DNA of 64,000 nt from Sporolactobacillus mangiferae (GCF_023336505.1 NZ_JAMAST010000007.1:32013-96012); one strand, 5' to 3'. Numbered from the stretch's first letter, positions 1-9,688 are shown. Notes: generated by a model from the letters alone, not told the origin. Made by a program: numbers and translations.

Positions 1-47
1 TCGATCAATAATAATAATAATATAAAGCAACTTTATCACGCTAATGA

Positions 48-76
48 GGAAGGGAAAATGAATCCTTCCCTTTTTT
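48..76 (+). terminator. Rho-independent terminator-like hairpin beyond resE
   Basis: GGAAGGG (48-54) pairs with CCTTCCC (64-70) and is followed by six T on the plus strand. It sits directly beyond the resE stop. The T-run is on the plus strand, so it would best terminate a plus-strand transcript entering from the left; on the minus strand the hairpin lacks a T-run. Confidence 0.55.
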
Positions 77-1844
77 ATTTTCCTGCCGGATCCTGATTTA
101 ACACGAATTGAAAAGCAGTTCCTTCCCCTTTTATACTGTTGGCACTGATTTCGCCACCATGTGCTTCAACAATGTGCTTGGCAATCGCAAGACCAAGTCC
201 CGTACCCGCTTTTCCCCTTGTTCGCGCTTTATCTGCTTTATAAAAGCGTTCAAATACAAATGGAATGTCTTCTTTTGCGATCCCGACACCTGAATCATGA
301 ACGGAAACATGGAGCTGTTCATTTTCAAGACGTGCAGTAATGGCGACAAAACCATTTTTCTTTGTATGACGAATGGCATTGTCAATCAGATTCGTCATCA
401 CCTGTTCCACGCGATCAGGATCCATAAAAAAACTTTTCTTCTCAATAGCCTGAAAATCAGGTTGTATTTGAATGCCTGCGTCATTCGCTACTTTGCTGAA
501 TTTCACAAGAATACGTTGGAAAAACGCGTCTAAAGCAACATTTTTTCGATCCAGCTGAAAGTGTCCCGTCTCCATTTTCGCCAGATCCAGCAGTTCATTG
601 ACCAGACGCCCCATCCGTTTGGATTCATCCAGAATGATCTGTGCCATTTCCTTCTTTTCCTGTGTATTTTCCGCAACATCGTCAATGATGGCTTCGCTGT
701 ATCCTTGCATCATTGCAATTGGTGTCCTCAGTTCGTGGCTGACATTGGCAACAAAACTTTTAATCATTTGATCATTATGACGTTCTTCAGTCATATCACG
801 TAAAACGGCAACCGCTCCTCTAATCTTTTCCTTGTCATAGAGAGGCTTCATGATCACAACCCATATACGTCCCTGGACACTCATCTCGCGAACGGTTTGA
901 ACACGCATATCTGCAACTTCTGCAAACAGCTGCTTTAGCGGTTCCGGAGTCAGCCGCTCTTGCGTAGGCGCGTCATATTCAAAACGCCATGAATAAATAA
1001 AGTGATCCGCGGGTGGATTGCTGGCCACGATCCGCCCATGATTATCGATCATGAGTACACCATCAGCCATATTTTGCAAAATCCCAGCTAACTGCTCTTT
1101 TTCCTGGTTCAGTGCATTCATGTTTTGCTTCAGCTTTTGTCTCATATCATTAAACGCATTCGCGAGGTCGCCCATCTCATCATGCGTAATTACGGGAACG
1201 GTCATATCAAAATTGCCAAGCGCTACCTGAAGTGCTGCTGTTCTCATTTTACGCAGCGGTGCACTGATTCTCGTCGATAAAAAAAAGGCGAAAAAAGTTG
1301 TCAGTAAAATAGAAAAGCTGGCACATACAAGAATCAGTTTTTTTGACTGATCAATTGCATTCTGAGCGATTTGCACAGGTTGAATAATGTATACCGCACC
1401 GCTCGAATCATTAACACCATGGACAGGTATCCCAACAATAATGAATCTCTTGTTTTGCAGTAAGCTGATTCTACTCACTTTCCGCTGCTGGCTGAGGGCA
1501 TCTTTTAACTCAGTGTCCTGTTCAAAAAAATGTCGTGACAGATCGGGTGCTGAACTTCCCTTTGGGCCGCTTAGCACCTGATTATTTAAAATTACGGTAT
1601 AACTGGCATTATATACATCTGTGATATCGCTGATTGACCTGAGTTTCGCAGTAAACGTTTGTCCGTCTTCATGTTCAAGCATTGCAGCCGACTTTACACC
1701 GATGCGCATCATTTGTCGTTCGGCCTGCTGAATATTGCTATTCTCAAAAAATTGCATTAAAAAAAGGGTCAGAAACAGCAGAACAACCGTAACAATACCA
1801 ATGATTGTTGCCCAGAGTTTTCCAATAATACTTCGCCAGATCAT
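75..1844 (-). CDS. resE: Sensor histidine kinase ResE
   Basis: Membrane histidine kinase that phosphorylates ResD; in Bacillus the pair controls respiration and low-oxygen genes. The 589 residues show a first membrane segment (about 7-30), an extracytoplasmic domain, a second membrane segment (about 168-190), HAMP (about 190-242), a PAS-like region (about 250-350), then HisKA with the phospho-acceptor His370 in SHELRTP. The ATPase domain has an N-box (NLIDNAIRH, about 486-494), DSGVGI (517-522) and GTGLGLAIAKH (547-557). The ATG overlaps the resD stop as ATGA, so the two genes are translationally coupled. Length and domain order fit ResE. The ligand sensed here is unknown. Confidence 0.9.
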   Translation of the reverse strand: MIWRSIIGKLWATIIGIVTVVLLFLTLFLMQFFENSNIQQAERQMMRIGVKSAAMLEHEDGQTFTAKLRSISDITDVYNASYTVILNNQVLSGPKGSSAPDLSRHFFEQDTELKDALSQQRKVSRISLLQNKRFIIVGIPVHGVNDSSGAVYIIQPVQIAQNAIDQSKKLILVCASFSILLTTFFAFFLSTRISAPLRKMRTAALQVALGNFDMTVPVITHDEMGDLANAFNDMRQKLKQNMNALNQEKEQLAGILQNMADGVLMIDNHGRIVASNPPADHFIYSWRFEYDAPTQERLTPEPLKQLFAEVADMRVQTVREMSVQGRIWVVIMKPLYDKEKIRGAVAVLRDMTEERHNDQMIKSFVANVSHELRTPIAMMQGYSEAIIDDVAENTQEKKEMAQIILDESKRMGRLVNELLDLAKMETGHFQLDRKNVALDAFFQRILVKFSKVANDAGIQIQPDFQAIEKKSFFMDPDRVEQVMTNLIDNAIRHTKKNGFVAITARLENEQLHVSVHDSGVGIAKEDIPFVFERFYKADKARTRGKAGTGLGLAIAKHIVEAHGGEISANSIKGEGTAFQFVLNQDPAGK

Positions 1845-2563
1845 TGCGCAGAATCTACCTCAATTTTATAACCGACACCCCAAACCGTGACAATCATCTC
1901 CGCCGCAGCTTCTGAAACCTTATTTAGCTTTTCTCGCAGACGTTTCACGTGTGTGTCGACCGTGCGCAGATCCCCGAAAAATTCATAGTTCCAAACGTCT
2001 TTCAGCAGCTGCTCTCTTGAAAAAACCTTATCCGGGTTTTGCGCCAGATAATAAAGCAGTTCATATTCCTTTGGTGTCAAATTCACTTCCTGCTGATCAA
2101 CACGGACACGGTGCGCATCATGGTCGATCATCAGATGGGGAAACACAATGACATTTTTCGCCGTAGTTTCCGTCTCCAGAAATTTGGTGGTTGACGAGCG
2201 GCGCAAAAGTGCTTTGACACGCAACACTACTTCACGGGGACTGAACGGTTTCACGATGTAATCATCCGTGCCGACTTCAAACCCCTGCACTCTGTTTGAC
2301 TCTTCTCCCTTCGCCGTGAGCATTATCACCGGCGTTGCTTTCGTTTCGCGCAGTTTCGCGCAGACTTCTTCACCGCTCATCCCCGGCAACATCAGATCAA
2401 GAAGAATTAAGTCATAATCTTTATCAAGTGCCATCTGAAGCGCCTTTTCACCGTCTCCGGCCTCGTGGATGATATAATTCTCACGTTCTAAATACATTTT
2501 CAGCAGGTTGCGAATTCTCTCTTCATCATCCACAACCAGTATCGCCGCTTTCTTCTCTTCCAT
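1841..2563 (-). CDS. resD: Response regulator ResD (OmpR family)
   Basis: Cytoplasmic DNA-binding regulator paired with ResE. With the chosen ATG the protein has 240 residues: a receiver domain with acidic residues Asp12-Asp13, phospho-acceptor Asp56 (LILLDLMLP), a conserved Thr (MLTAK) and Lys (VKPFSP), then a winged-helix domain from about residue 140 (TPKEYELL ... TVDTHVKRLREKL). An in-frame extension to 2626 is possible, but GGGAGG lies just upstream of the ATG at 2563, which matches the usual ResD start. The resABC cytochrome c biogenesis genes that normally lie between rluB and resD are absent. Confidence 0.9.
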   Translation of the reverse strand: MEEKKAAILVVDDEERIRNLLKMYLERENYIIHEAGDGEKALQMALDKDYDLILLDLMLPGMSGEEVCAKLRETKATPVIMLTAKGEESNRVQGFEVGTDDYIVKPFSPREVVLRVKALLRRSSTTKFLETETTAKNVIVFPHLMIDHDAHRVRVDQQEVNLTPKEYELLYYLAQNPDKVFSREQLLKDVWNYEFFGDLRTVDTHVKRLREKLNKVSEAAAEMIVTVWGVGYKIEVDSAQ

Positions 2564-2948
2564 CCAGATCCTCCCTTTTCCGACAAATCCGTCACGCACT
2601 TTATCAATGGCACTGTGAAACATCACTGTCGCTCTTTAAGCAGAAATGCAAAGTGAATACTCGTTTTCACACCTGAATTCGGCAACTGTTTCATTGCTCA
2701 GCAAGCAGAGCAGTCTGCGCTTTTCACGCTGGTGCCAGTCTGCAATGAGAAACACCGAATTCGTTAACAGAGCCTTATCAATAATGATCGTTGACCATTC
2801 ATGCAACTCGGCTGTTCCGGATTACATAAACCGTGCGATTACCTTTGTATCTTTCTATCAAGCCTTTACAAAAGTCGACAACATTTGTATATGTGTCAAA
2901 CCTATGTCTTATTTTAAACAATTTCTTTAAAAAATACAGTAGTAATAT
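2564..2948. other. Gene-free interval between rluB and resD
   Basis: About 385 bases without a supportable gene. In Bacillus this position holds resA, resB and resC. The part near rluB is AT-rich. I found no terminator, known riboswitch or convincing -35/-10 pair, although the resD promoter should lie here. Confidence 0.5.
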
Positions 2949-3671
2949 TTATGAATGACGAATCTCGTGCATCAGTGTTTTAATTTCGTGCGGTTTTAAT
3001 GCACGGCTTTCTCCTGGATGTAAGCCGCTTAGTCCCAGAAACCCATACCGTTCTCGTTTCAATTTTCGCACATGAAGATGCAATGCGGAAAACATTCGGC
3101 GAATTTGCCGATTCCTCCCCTCATGTATCACCAACTGTACCGATGCCGTTCCCTTTTCTTTATCCGAGGCAAGCAGTTGGACCCGTGCCTGCGCAGTCAA
3201 TCCATCATCTAAATGAATCCCTGCTGCAAGCCTGCGCAGCTGATCATGAGTAGGAATTGGATGGACTGTTGCTATGTATGTCTTATCAAACGCGAAGCTT
3301 GGGTGCATTAGCCGATTGGCCAGTTCTCCATCATTAGTCATCAGCAATGCGCCAGATGTGTCATAATCCAATCGTCCGACAGGAAAAATACGTTCGGGAA
3401 CATGTTTAAAAAAATCGATAACAGTCGTTCGATTACGATCGTCCTTCACGCTCGTAATGACGCCGGTCGGTTTATAAAAAAGATAGTAAACGGGTTTTTC
3501 CTTGTCAACGGGGACACCGTTTACCGTAACCTGATCATTTGCAGAGACCTGAGTGCCAAGTCTTGTAATCGTTTTCCCGTTAACCTGTACTTTTCCTTCC
3601 ATAATCAATTGCTCCGCTTTCCGACGAGAAGCGATGCCTGCCTGAGCAATGACTTTCTGTAATCGTTGCAT
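2949..3671 (-). CDS. rluB: 23S rRNA pseudouridine synthase RluB
   Basis: Converts a specific uridine of 23S rRNA to pseudouridine (position 2605 in the E. coli enzyme). The 240 residues begin with an S4 RNA-binding domain (about 1-60), followed by the RsuA/RluB catalytic domain with the family motif GRLDYDTSG, in which Asp102 is the expected catalytic aspartate. The conserved GRNRQIRRMF segment lies near the C-terminus. Length is normal. The ATG follows AGGTG and AAAGG. It sits between resD and spmB as in Bacillus, minus resABC. Confidence 0.92.
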   Translation of the reverse strand: MQRLQKVIAQAGIASRRKAEQLIMEGKVQVNGKTITRLGTQVSANDQVTVNGVPVDKEKPVYYLFYKPTGVITSVKDDRNRTTVIDFFKHVPERIFPVGRLDYDTSGALLMTNDGELANRLMHPSFAFDKTYIATVHPIPTHDQLRRLAAGIHLDDGLTAQARVQLLASDKEKGTASVQLVIHEGRNRQIRRMFSALHLHVRKLKRERYGFLGLSGLHPGESRALKPHEIKTLMHEIRHS

Positions 3672-3776
3672 CCTTTCACCTCAGGAAATATCATAACGCG
3701 CTGCATTTGTTTTCTCAAGTTTCATTATATATTCATAGTTCCCATTCATTATTCGACCTTAAAAATTTTGCCGGGA

Positions 3777-4307
3777 TCAGCCAAATGCAATGGTTACAAT
3801 CCACAGTGCACAGAAAATGCCGACCAGATCGGCAAGCAGGCCGACTTTGAGAGCATCACCAATGTGATGAATGCCAACCGCTCCAAAATATACAGTGATC
3901 ACATAAAATGTCGTATCTGTACTCCCCTGCATCACTGAGGCAAGTCGGCCAATAAACGAATCTGGATGATAATTTCCAAGGAGGTCGGCAAGCAAGCCTA
4001 ATGCCCCCGTTCCGGACAGTGGACGCATAAGTGCCAAAGGGAGCACTTGTGGAGGCATACCGATTGCTGCTAATAGTGGGCGGAGGAGATCGGTGAGTGC
4101 ATTCATCGCGCCGGATGCACGAAAGACACTGATAGCAACGAGCATACCTACTAAAAAAGGCATTACTGAGACTGCGAGAGAAAAGCCCTCCTTGCCACCT
4201 TCAACAAAAGCATCGTAAGCGGGCACCTTTTTTAAGGTGCCATACAACAGAATAATGACGATTAAACACGGGACGATCCAGTTTGAAAGCGCTGTGATCA
4301 GACTCAT
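3777..4307 (-). CDS. spmB: Spore maturation protein SpmB
   Basis: Integral membrane protein of 176 residues with several hydrophobic helices and the gate-like fold typical of nucleoside-recognition (Gate) domain proteins. In B. subtilis SpmA and SpmB are needed for full dehydration of the spore core, and so for heat resistance. The start overlaps the spmA stop by one base (TAATG), indicating coupled translation. The order dacB-spmA-spmB matches Bacillus, where the operon is sigma-E dependent. The transported species is not known. Confidence 0.9.
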   Translation of the reverse strand: MSLITALSNWIVPCLIVIILLYGTLKKVPAYDAFVEGGKEGFSLAVSVMPFLVGMLVAISVFRASGAMNALTDLLRPLLAAIGMPPQVLPLALMRPLSGTGALGLLADLLGNYHPDSFIGRLASVMQGSTDTTFYVITVYFGAVGIHHIGDALKVGLLADLVGIFCALWIVTIAFG

Positions 4308-4900
4308 TATTTTTTCCCTCTTCTCTTTCGTCGGTAATAAAAATAGCGGTCAATGATCAGCGCCGCCACAGTGGTGCAACATGTCGCAATTAAGGTCGGC
4401 GCGACAATATCTGTCGGCGACTGCGAACCGTATTGCATTCGAATGGCAATGACCGTCGTCGGAATCAGGGTGAGTCCGGAAGTGTTCAGCGCAAGCAAGG
4501 TGATCATTGAACGGCTGGGTGTCTTTTTTCCACCGTTCAGACGTTTCAGCTCTTTCATGGCTTTAATGCCCATAGGTGTCGCTGCGTTACCGAGGCCAAA
4601 AATATTTGCGATCGTATTGGACAATATATAGCCCATCGCCGGATGATCAGGCGGTACCTCGGGAAATATTTTGCGCATAATCGGTCGCATCAAGCCGCTC
4701 AGTTTGCCAAGCAGTCCCGCCTGTTCGGCGATTTTCATTAATCCAAGCCAGAAAATCAAAACGCTGATTAAACCAAAGCAAATTTCTACCGCATCCTTTG
4801 CTGAGACAAAAAGCGTTTTATTGACTGCGTCCATCGTACCATTTAGAGCAGCGTAGCCCATTCCGATAAGAAACAGCGCAACCCAGATGATATTGATCAT
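4307..4900 (-). CDS. spmA: Spore maturation protein SpmA
   Basis: Polytopic membrane protein of 197 residues, partner of SpmB. The middle segment GLGNAATPMGIKAMKELK and the basic C-terminal tail are typical of SpmA. It starts 3 bases after the dacB stop; its ribosome site (GGAGGAGG) lies inside the end of dacB. The gene is placed for co-expression in the mother cell during cortex maturation. Confidence 0.9.
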   Translation of the reverse strand: MINIIWVALFLIGMGYAALNGTMDAVNKTLFVSAKDAVEICFGLISVLIFWLGLMKIAEQAGLLGKLSGLMRPIMRKIFPEVPPDHPAMGYILSNTIANIFGLGNAATPMGIKAMKELKRLNGGKKTPSRSMITLLALNTSGLTLIPTTVIAIRMQYGSQSPTDIVAPTLIATCCTTVAALIIDRYFYYRRKRRGKK

Positions 4901-4903
4901 TGA

Positions 4904-6055
4904 TTAACTGCCTCCTCCGGAAATGATCGCCTGAAGGAAAATACTGAAGCGAGACCAGAAATGATGTGCTTTCTGATTTTTTTTCGGTTGAAAATAGACT
5001 GGTAATGCTGTCAATGTCTGTTTGCCGATAACCACATTCATACGACCGGCCGGTGATCCAGGCTGCCAATTTTTTGCTTTTTCTGGTTTAAGCAGGTAGA
5101 GATTTTTCTTTAATTTCTTCTGTTCTTTACCCGTCAATGGCAATACAACGGATCGGTGCACATAAAGCCTGTTCTGGTAAAATGAATGAACATGTGCTTT
5201 TAATTTTCCTTTTTTCACCACTTGAACCGGCCTGAAACGTGCAAATGCCCATTCGAACAGATCCTGATGGTCTTTCCAGTCATCGCCGTCATTTAACGTT
5301 ACAGCAACAAGATTTAAATGATTTTTTGAAGCAGTCGAAATCAGAGTACGTCTTGCTTTTTTCGTAAATCCGGTTTTCCCGCCCGTTGCGTATTTATATA
5401 AGCGCAGCATTTTGTTTTTATTTTTCCAGACGCGCACATTTTCTTTGTTCGTTGCAGGTGCGCGGTACAATTTAGTTCCCGCGATTTTTCTGAATTGAGC
5501 ATTGTCCATTGCATAGCGTGTGAGAAGCGCCATATCGTATGCCGTAGAGTAATGATTCGGATCTTCCAGTCCGTTGGGATTCGCAAAATGTGTACGTGAC
5601 ATACCGAGCGTTTTTGCACGCTGATTCATCAACAAGACAAATCCTGAAACACTTCCACCCACAGCCTCGGCAATCGCCCGTGATGCATCATTCCCCGATC
5701 GCAGCATCAGACCGTAGACAAGATCGCGAAGCTTGATTTTTTCTCCGGTTTTCAGGTAAATGGATGAACCTTCCGTCTGAATGGCTTCTTGACTAACCGT
5801 CACCGTTCGATCCATTTTTCCTGACTCAATAGCCAGAATTGCTGTCATCACTTTTGTAATACTTGCGATCGATAATTTTTCTTTATCATTGTGGCGAAAA
5901 AGCACCCGTCCTGAAGCTTGATCCATAAGCACAGCAGCCTGTGCAGACACTTTAGGTGCCGCCGCTTGCGACCTATACGGATAAAACGTGAAAATCAGTA
6001 CAGAGCATAAGAGGCAAAAGAAAACACCCTTCATCTTATTCTTCAACAATTCCAT
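4904..6055 (-). CDS. dacB: Sporulation D-Ala-D-Ala carboxypeptidase DacB (PBP5*)
   Basis: Secreted or membrane-associated serine carboxypeptidase that trims peptide side chains of spore cortex peptidoglycan. An N-terminal signal peptide (about 1-32, ending near QAAA) precedes the S11 domain with catalytic SITK (Ser65-Lys68), SGN (120-122) and KTG (227-229). Length of 383 fits DacB. It is first in the dacB-spmA-spmB operon. The 270-base region upstream should hold its promoter, but no sigma-E site was clear. The ypuI gene found upstream in B. subtilis is absent. Confidence 0.88.
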   Translation of the reverse strand: MELLKNKMKGVFFCLLCSVLIFTFYPYRSQAAAPKVSAQAAVLMDQASGRVLFRHNDKEKLSIASITKVMTAILAIESGKMDRTVTVSQEAIQTEGSSIYLKTGEKIKLRDLVYGLMLRSGNDASRAIAEAVGGSVSGFVLLMNQRAKTLGMSRTHFANPNGLEDPNHYSTAYDMALLTRYAMDNAQFRKIAGTKLYRAPATNKENVRVWKNKNKMLRLYKYATGGKTGFTKKARRTLISTASKNHLNLVAVTLNDGDDWKDHQDLFEWAFARFRPVQVVKKGKLKAHVHSFYQNRLYVHRSVVLPLTGKEQKKLKKNLYLLKPEKAKNWQPGSPAGRMNVVIGKQTLTALPVYFQPKKNQKAHHFWSRFSIFLQAIISGGGS

Positions 6056-6327
6056 CCCCTGTTCTGCTCCAATCGGATGAATTTAGCAAGGGGTAAAAGA
6101 GCCGGGAAGAAATCAGGCAAAGAGCGTTGGTGCTTTTTCATGTATAAGTCATGCTGCAAGTTCCCGGATTTTTGGACACCCTTGATAACAAGTTATGCCG
6201 GGACAAGCAGAATATGAATTTAGATCAGGAATCGGTGGAATAATAAACTCAATCCGTCTCTCTTTCTGGGTTTCATCGGCCACTATTGCACGCTATGCCG
6301 ATATTTACAGATTAACTGAGTGGTATT

Positions 6328-6924
6328 TTACAGGTCTTTAATTGTCTCTTTGTATTGATCGTAAAACAGATCATAGGCATCGATCTGCTCGTTCTGATCC
6401 CTCATTATTTCTGAAAGAGGTGGAAGTTCACTTAGATCATGGAGACCAAAGTAGTCAAAAAAAACAGGCGTTATACCATAAAGAATTGCTCTGCCGCTGC
6501 CCTCAGCTCTTCCGACCTCTTTAATCAGTCCTTTGACAACTAACGTCTGAAGCGCACGTTCCGATTTAACGCCGCGTATTTCTTCGATAGCAATGCGTGA
6601 CACCGGCTGCTTATATGCAATGATAGCCACTGTTTCAAGTGCCGCCTGTGAAAGCGGTGCTGCCTTCGGAATCACAGCAAACCGTTCCGCATACTTAGCG
6701 ATGAATGGTTTCGTTGTCAGTCGATATCCGTTGGGAAAATCGGCAATCATTAACCCACTTGATTCGTTTGCTTCATATTCTTGTTTCATGCGTGTAACAG
6801 AATGGATGATTTCCTGAGGTGTACATTCGGGGAGTACCTTATTAATCTGCTCAATCAGTACTCCTTCTTCACCTGTCAAATAAAGAAGTCCTTCAATAAT
6901 TGAACGAATTTTCTCCGGCTTCAA
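6328..6924 (-). CDS. scpB: Segregation and condensation protein ScpB
   Basis: Winged-helix kite subunit of the SMC-ScpA-ScpB condensin that organises chromosomes at replication origins. The protein has 198 residues with two winged-helix domains and the conserved segment QAALETVAIIAYKQPVSR. The start codon is TTG at 6922-6924, placed after AAGGAG with good spacing; no ATG fits. The gene overlaps the end of scpA by 32 bases, so the two are coupled. Confidence 0.92.
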   Translation of the reverse strand: MKPEKIRSIIEGLLYLTGEEGVLIEQINKVLPECTPQEIIHSVTRMKQEYEANESSGLMIADFPNGYRLTTKPFIAKYAERFAVIPKAAPLSQAALETVAIIAYKQPVSRIAIEEIRGVKSERALQTLVVKGLIKEVGRAEGSGRAILYGITPVFFDYFGLHDLSELPPLSEIMRDQNEQIDAYDLFYDQYKETIKDL

Positions 6925-7681
6925 AATGATCGGCTCCTTCCCCTAAATTGATCAGGATATCATCAAAATTATCCTTTTGCAGGCAGACAATCGCATTCAT
7001 TTTCATTAACTCCAGCAGTGCCAGAAAAGTGACGATCAGATGTGTTCGGTCAGGATAAGGACATATATTCTTGAACGATAAAGCATGATCAGCGGTTTTT
7101 AACTTTTGCATAACTGACGTCATCTGCTGACCGATCGGCAATATCTGGCGATCAATTTTCGTATTCAGCGGTTTTTCCAGTTTCACTCTTAAAAGTAAAC
7201 GTTGAAATGCTCTTACCATATCACCAACGGTCGCACGGCCTGACAACGGCATATTTTTCAGGTCATTATGTTCATAGGCAGTGAGATCCGATGCTGGCTT
7301 GGCAAACAGCTGCAGGCGCGCCTGCTCATTGTTTTTTAACGTTGCAGCGGCATCTTTAAATTTACGGTAATCGATCAGCTGCTGCATTAACGCTTCCCGC
7401 GCCTGCTCAGGATCTTCATAAGTATCGTTCTCCTCGCCGGTCGACAATTCAGGTCTCGGAAGCAGCATTCTGCTTTTCATGGCAATCAGCGTTGCAGCCA
7501 TTAATAAATATTCGCTTGCAATATTTAATTCTAATTTTTGCATATGATGAATAAAATCAAGATACTGGTCCGTAATCTCTGCAACCGGAATATCATAAAT
7601 ATCAATCTCAAATTTCTTAATCAGATGCAGAAGTAAATCAAGAGGACCCTCAAAAGCATCGATCTTCACTTTATATTCCAT
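6893..7681 (-). CDS. scpA: Segregation and condensation protein ScpA
   Basis: Kleisin subunit bridging the SMC heads of bacterial condensin. The 262 residues begin with the conserved FEGPLDLLLHLI motif and end in a C-terminal winged helix. A charged linker (about 80-125) follows the N-terminal helical domain. Start is ATG after GGAGG. scpA and scpB overlap, matching the usual two-gene operon. Downstream genes are separated by about 270 bases. Confidence 0.92.
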   Translation of the reverse strand: MEYKVKIDAFEGPLDLLLHLIKKFEIDIYDIPVAEITDQYLDFIHHMQKLELNIASEYLLMAATLIAMKSRMLLPRPELSTGEENDTYEDPEQAREALMQQLIDYRKFKDAAATLKNNEQARLQLFAKPASDLTAYEHNDLKNMPLSGRATVGDMVRAFQRLLLRVKLEKPLNTKIDRQILPIGQQMTSVMQKLKTADHALSFKNICPYPDRTHLIVTFLALLELMKMNAIVCLQKDNFDDILINLGEGADHFEAGENSFNY

Positions 7682-7856
7682 GCTTTATCCTCCGGATTTC
7701 AAACTTAATCATGATCGATCAGGCATAGATCAGAAAATCAGTGAATCCGCCTTTAGGGTATCTTGGTTTTACAAGGCCCCTTTGCGAGAGCGGAATTTCT
7801 GCATTGCGTGCGGAATTTACGGAAGCATGCGTTGCATGTCAAAAAAAAGAAAACCG

Positions 7857-8234
7857 TTAAGCGTTGGTTTCCTTTTCCTGATCCTCATTAAAACACTTGT
7901 CAAAGTAAGGTTTGATGGTCTGAGAAGGAAGTACCCGGATTTTTTTCCCGACTATTTCCCCCAGTGCCAAGATCATTTTTTTCCCGACTCCTTCAGCACG
8001 ATAAGAAGGGGTGACACTGATATGTTCAATAATGGCTTCATGATCAGAAGTCATTTGAATTCCGATCACACCCACTATATCTTCGTCGTCTTTCCATAAA
8101 AACAACTGCCAGCGCTCATCTTCTTCGTAACGCTTGATGGTTTCCATAAGCGGTTTAAGTTCTTTCAAAGATGGGACAAAAGACAGCAAGCCCATGGCTA
8201 TCTTTTCATAACTCTTTTTATAGTGAATCAGCAT
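7857..8234 (-). CDS. ribT: RibT-like GNAT N-acetyltransferase
   Basis: Small GNAT protein of 125 residues that closely follows B. subtilis RibT along its length (MLIHYKKSYEKIAMGLLSF, LFLWKDDEDIVGVIG, HISVTPSYRAEGVGKKM). The acetyl-CoA loop appears as R-x-x-G-V-G-K. In Bacillus it is the last gene of the riboflavin operon, and its substrate is not established. The ATG at 8234 is preferred by homology; an in-frame extension to 8321 has AGGAGG too far upstream. ribD, ribE, ribA and ribH are absent around it, so it is an orphan of the rib locus. Confidence 0.82.
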   Translation of the reverse strand: MLIHYKKSYEKIAMGLLSFVPSLKELKPLMETIKRYEEDERWQLFLWKDDEDIVGVIGIQMTSDHEAIIEHISVTPSYRAEGVGKKMILALGEIVGKKIRVLPSQTIKPYFDKCFNEDQEKETNA

Positions 8235-8365
8235 TTTGAACCCCTCATACCTATGAGATAACGAAACCTTCGATCGTTCACTTTCTATATTATAACCAAA
8301 AGTGCAGGCCTGTGCACCCATTCGTAAAACCGTGTCCTCCTGAAGTAAGGTTAATGCAGCTGATT

Positions 8366-9688
8366 TTATTTATAGCAGGACAGATTTTTCAAAGGTATAT
8401 CCTGACGGATCAGATCTTCATACGTTTCTCTTCGGACAGCCAGCGTCGCATTGCCGGATTCAACAAAAACGACAGCGGGATTTACCAGACGATTATAGTG
8501 ACTGGCCATCGAATACCCATATGCGCCTGTTGAAAAAACGGCGATAAGGTCTCCAGCGCCGCAGTTTTTAGGCAGAACAGCGTCCTTGATTAAAATATCT
8601 CCGGATTCACAGCATTTCCCCGCAATTGAAACATGGGTGTCTGCCGGATCTGCTGCCTTATTTGCGCAAATTGCCCAATATTGCGCCTGATAAAGTGAAG
8701 GCCTGATGTTGTCTGACATACCTCCATCCACTGCAAGATATTTGCGAACGCCGATTATGTCTTTAGAAGCACCTGCTGTATATAAAGTCGTCCCCGCCTC
8801 GCCGACAAGCGACCTGCCCGGCTCAATCCAAATCGCAGGCATCTTCAAACGGTAGCGTGTGCATTCTTCCGCTGCCGTGTTTACAATAGTATCAATATAA
8901 TCTTCTATGGCAAGCGGTTGGTCATCCTGTGTATAACGAATGCCAAATCCGCCACCTACATTAAGAACTTCCAGATGGAACGCAAGATCCCGCGTCCACT
9001 TATAAGCATGCTCCATCATGAGCCTGATTGCTCCGGCAAACCCGTCTCTTTCGAAGATTTGCGATCCAATATGGGAGTGGATTCCTTTCAAGTCAAGATG
9101 AGGCGCCTGAAGTGCCTGTTTTACCGCACGATCTGCCATACCGTTTCCCAGGTTAAACCCAAACTTGGATGCATCCTGACCAGTCATAATAAACTCGTGA
9201 GTATGTGCTTCTATTCCAGGCGTAACTCGAAGAAGAACGGCAACCGTTTGTTTGCGCGCTGCACACATGCTCTCCAGACGTTCGAGTTCGAAAAAGTTAT
9301 CAACAATCACTGCACCGATTTTCGCATCCAAAGCCATGGCAAGTTCTGCGTCCGATTTATTATTGCCATGAAAATGAATACGCTTCGGAGCCATGCCCGC
9401 TTTTAAAGCTGTATACAGTTCCCCGCCAGAGACAACATCAAGCAGCAAGTCTTGTTCTTCAATAAGCTGGATCATGGCAATCGTTGAGAATGCCTTACTG
9501 GCGTATGCGATCTGCCAGTTTAAGCCATCATGCCTGCGAAAGGCATGCTTGAATTCATCTATTTTATTTTTAATCAGCGCTGTATCATAAACGTACAACG
9601 GCGTACCAAATTCTTCCGCTAAATCGGTTGTATCAACACCACCGATACTGAGATGTCCACGATCATTAATCATTTGCGTGCCGAACAA
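8366..9688 (-). CDS. lysA: Diaminopimelate decarboxylase LysA
   Basis: PLP enzyme making L-lysine from meso-diaminopimelate, the last step of lysine synthesis. The 440-residue product has the N-terminal alanine-racemase-like barrel with the PLP lysine at about Lys65 (AYASKAF), the phosphate-binding region (GGGFGIRY), substrate loop EPGRSLVG and the C-terminal CCESGD motif. I place the start at TTG 9686-9688 because GGGGGAGG lies 6 bases upstream and the N-terminus then aligns with other Bacilli LysA; the frame stays open upstream to 9802. It lies between ribT and spoVA. Confidence 0.92.
   Translation of the reverse strand: MFGTQMINDRGHLSIGGVDTTDLAEEFGTPLYVYDTALIKNKIDEFKHAFRRHDGLNWQIAYASKAFSTIAMIQLIEEQDLLLDVVSGGELYTALKAGMAPKRIHFHGNNKSDAELAMALDAKIGAVIVDNFFELERLESMCAARKQTVAVLLRVTPGIEAHTHEFIMTGQDASKFGFNLGNGMADRAVKQALQAPHLDLKGIHSHIGSQIFERDGFAGAIRLMMEHAYKWTRDLAFHLEVLNVGGGFGIRYTQDDQPLAIEDYIDTIVNTAAEECTRYRLKMPAIWIEPGRSLVGEAGTTLYTAGASKDIIGVRKYLAVDGGMSDNIRPSLYQAQYWAICANKAADPADTHVSIAGKCCESGDILIKDAVLPKNCGAGDLIAVFSTGAYGYSMASHYNRLVNPAVVFVESGNATLAVRRETYEDLIRQDIPLKNLSCYK

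Noticed and set aside
2646..2930. 94-codon plus-strand frame between resD and rluB
   Set aside because: No ribosome site or family resemblance; the interval is better read as non-coding remains of the resABC locus.
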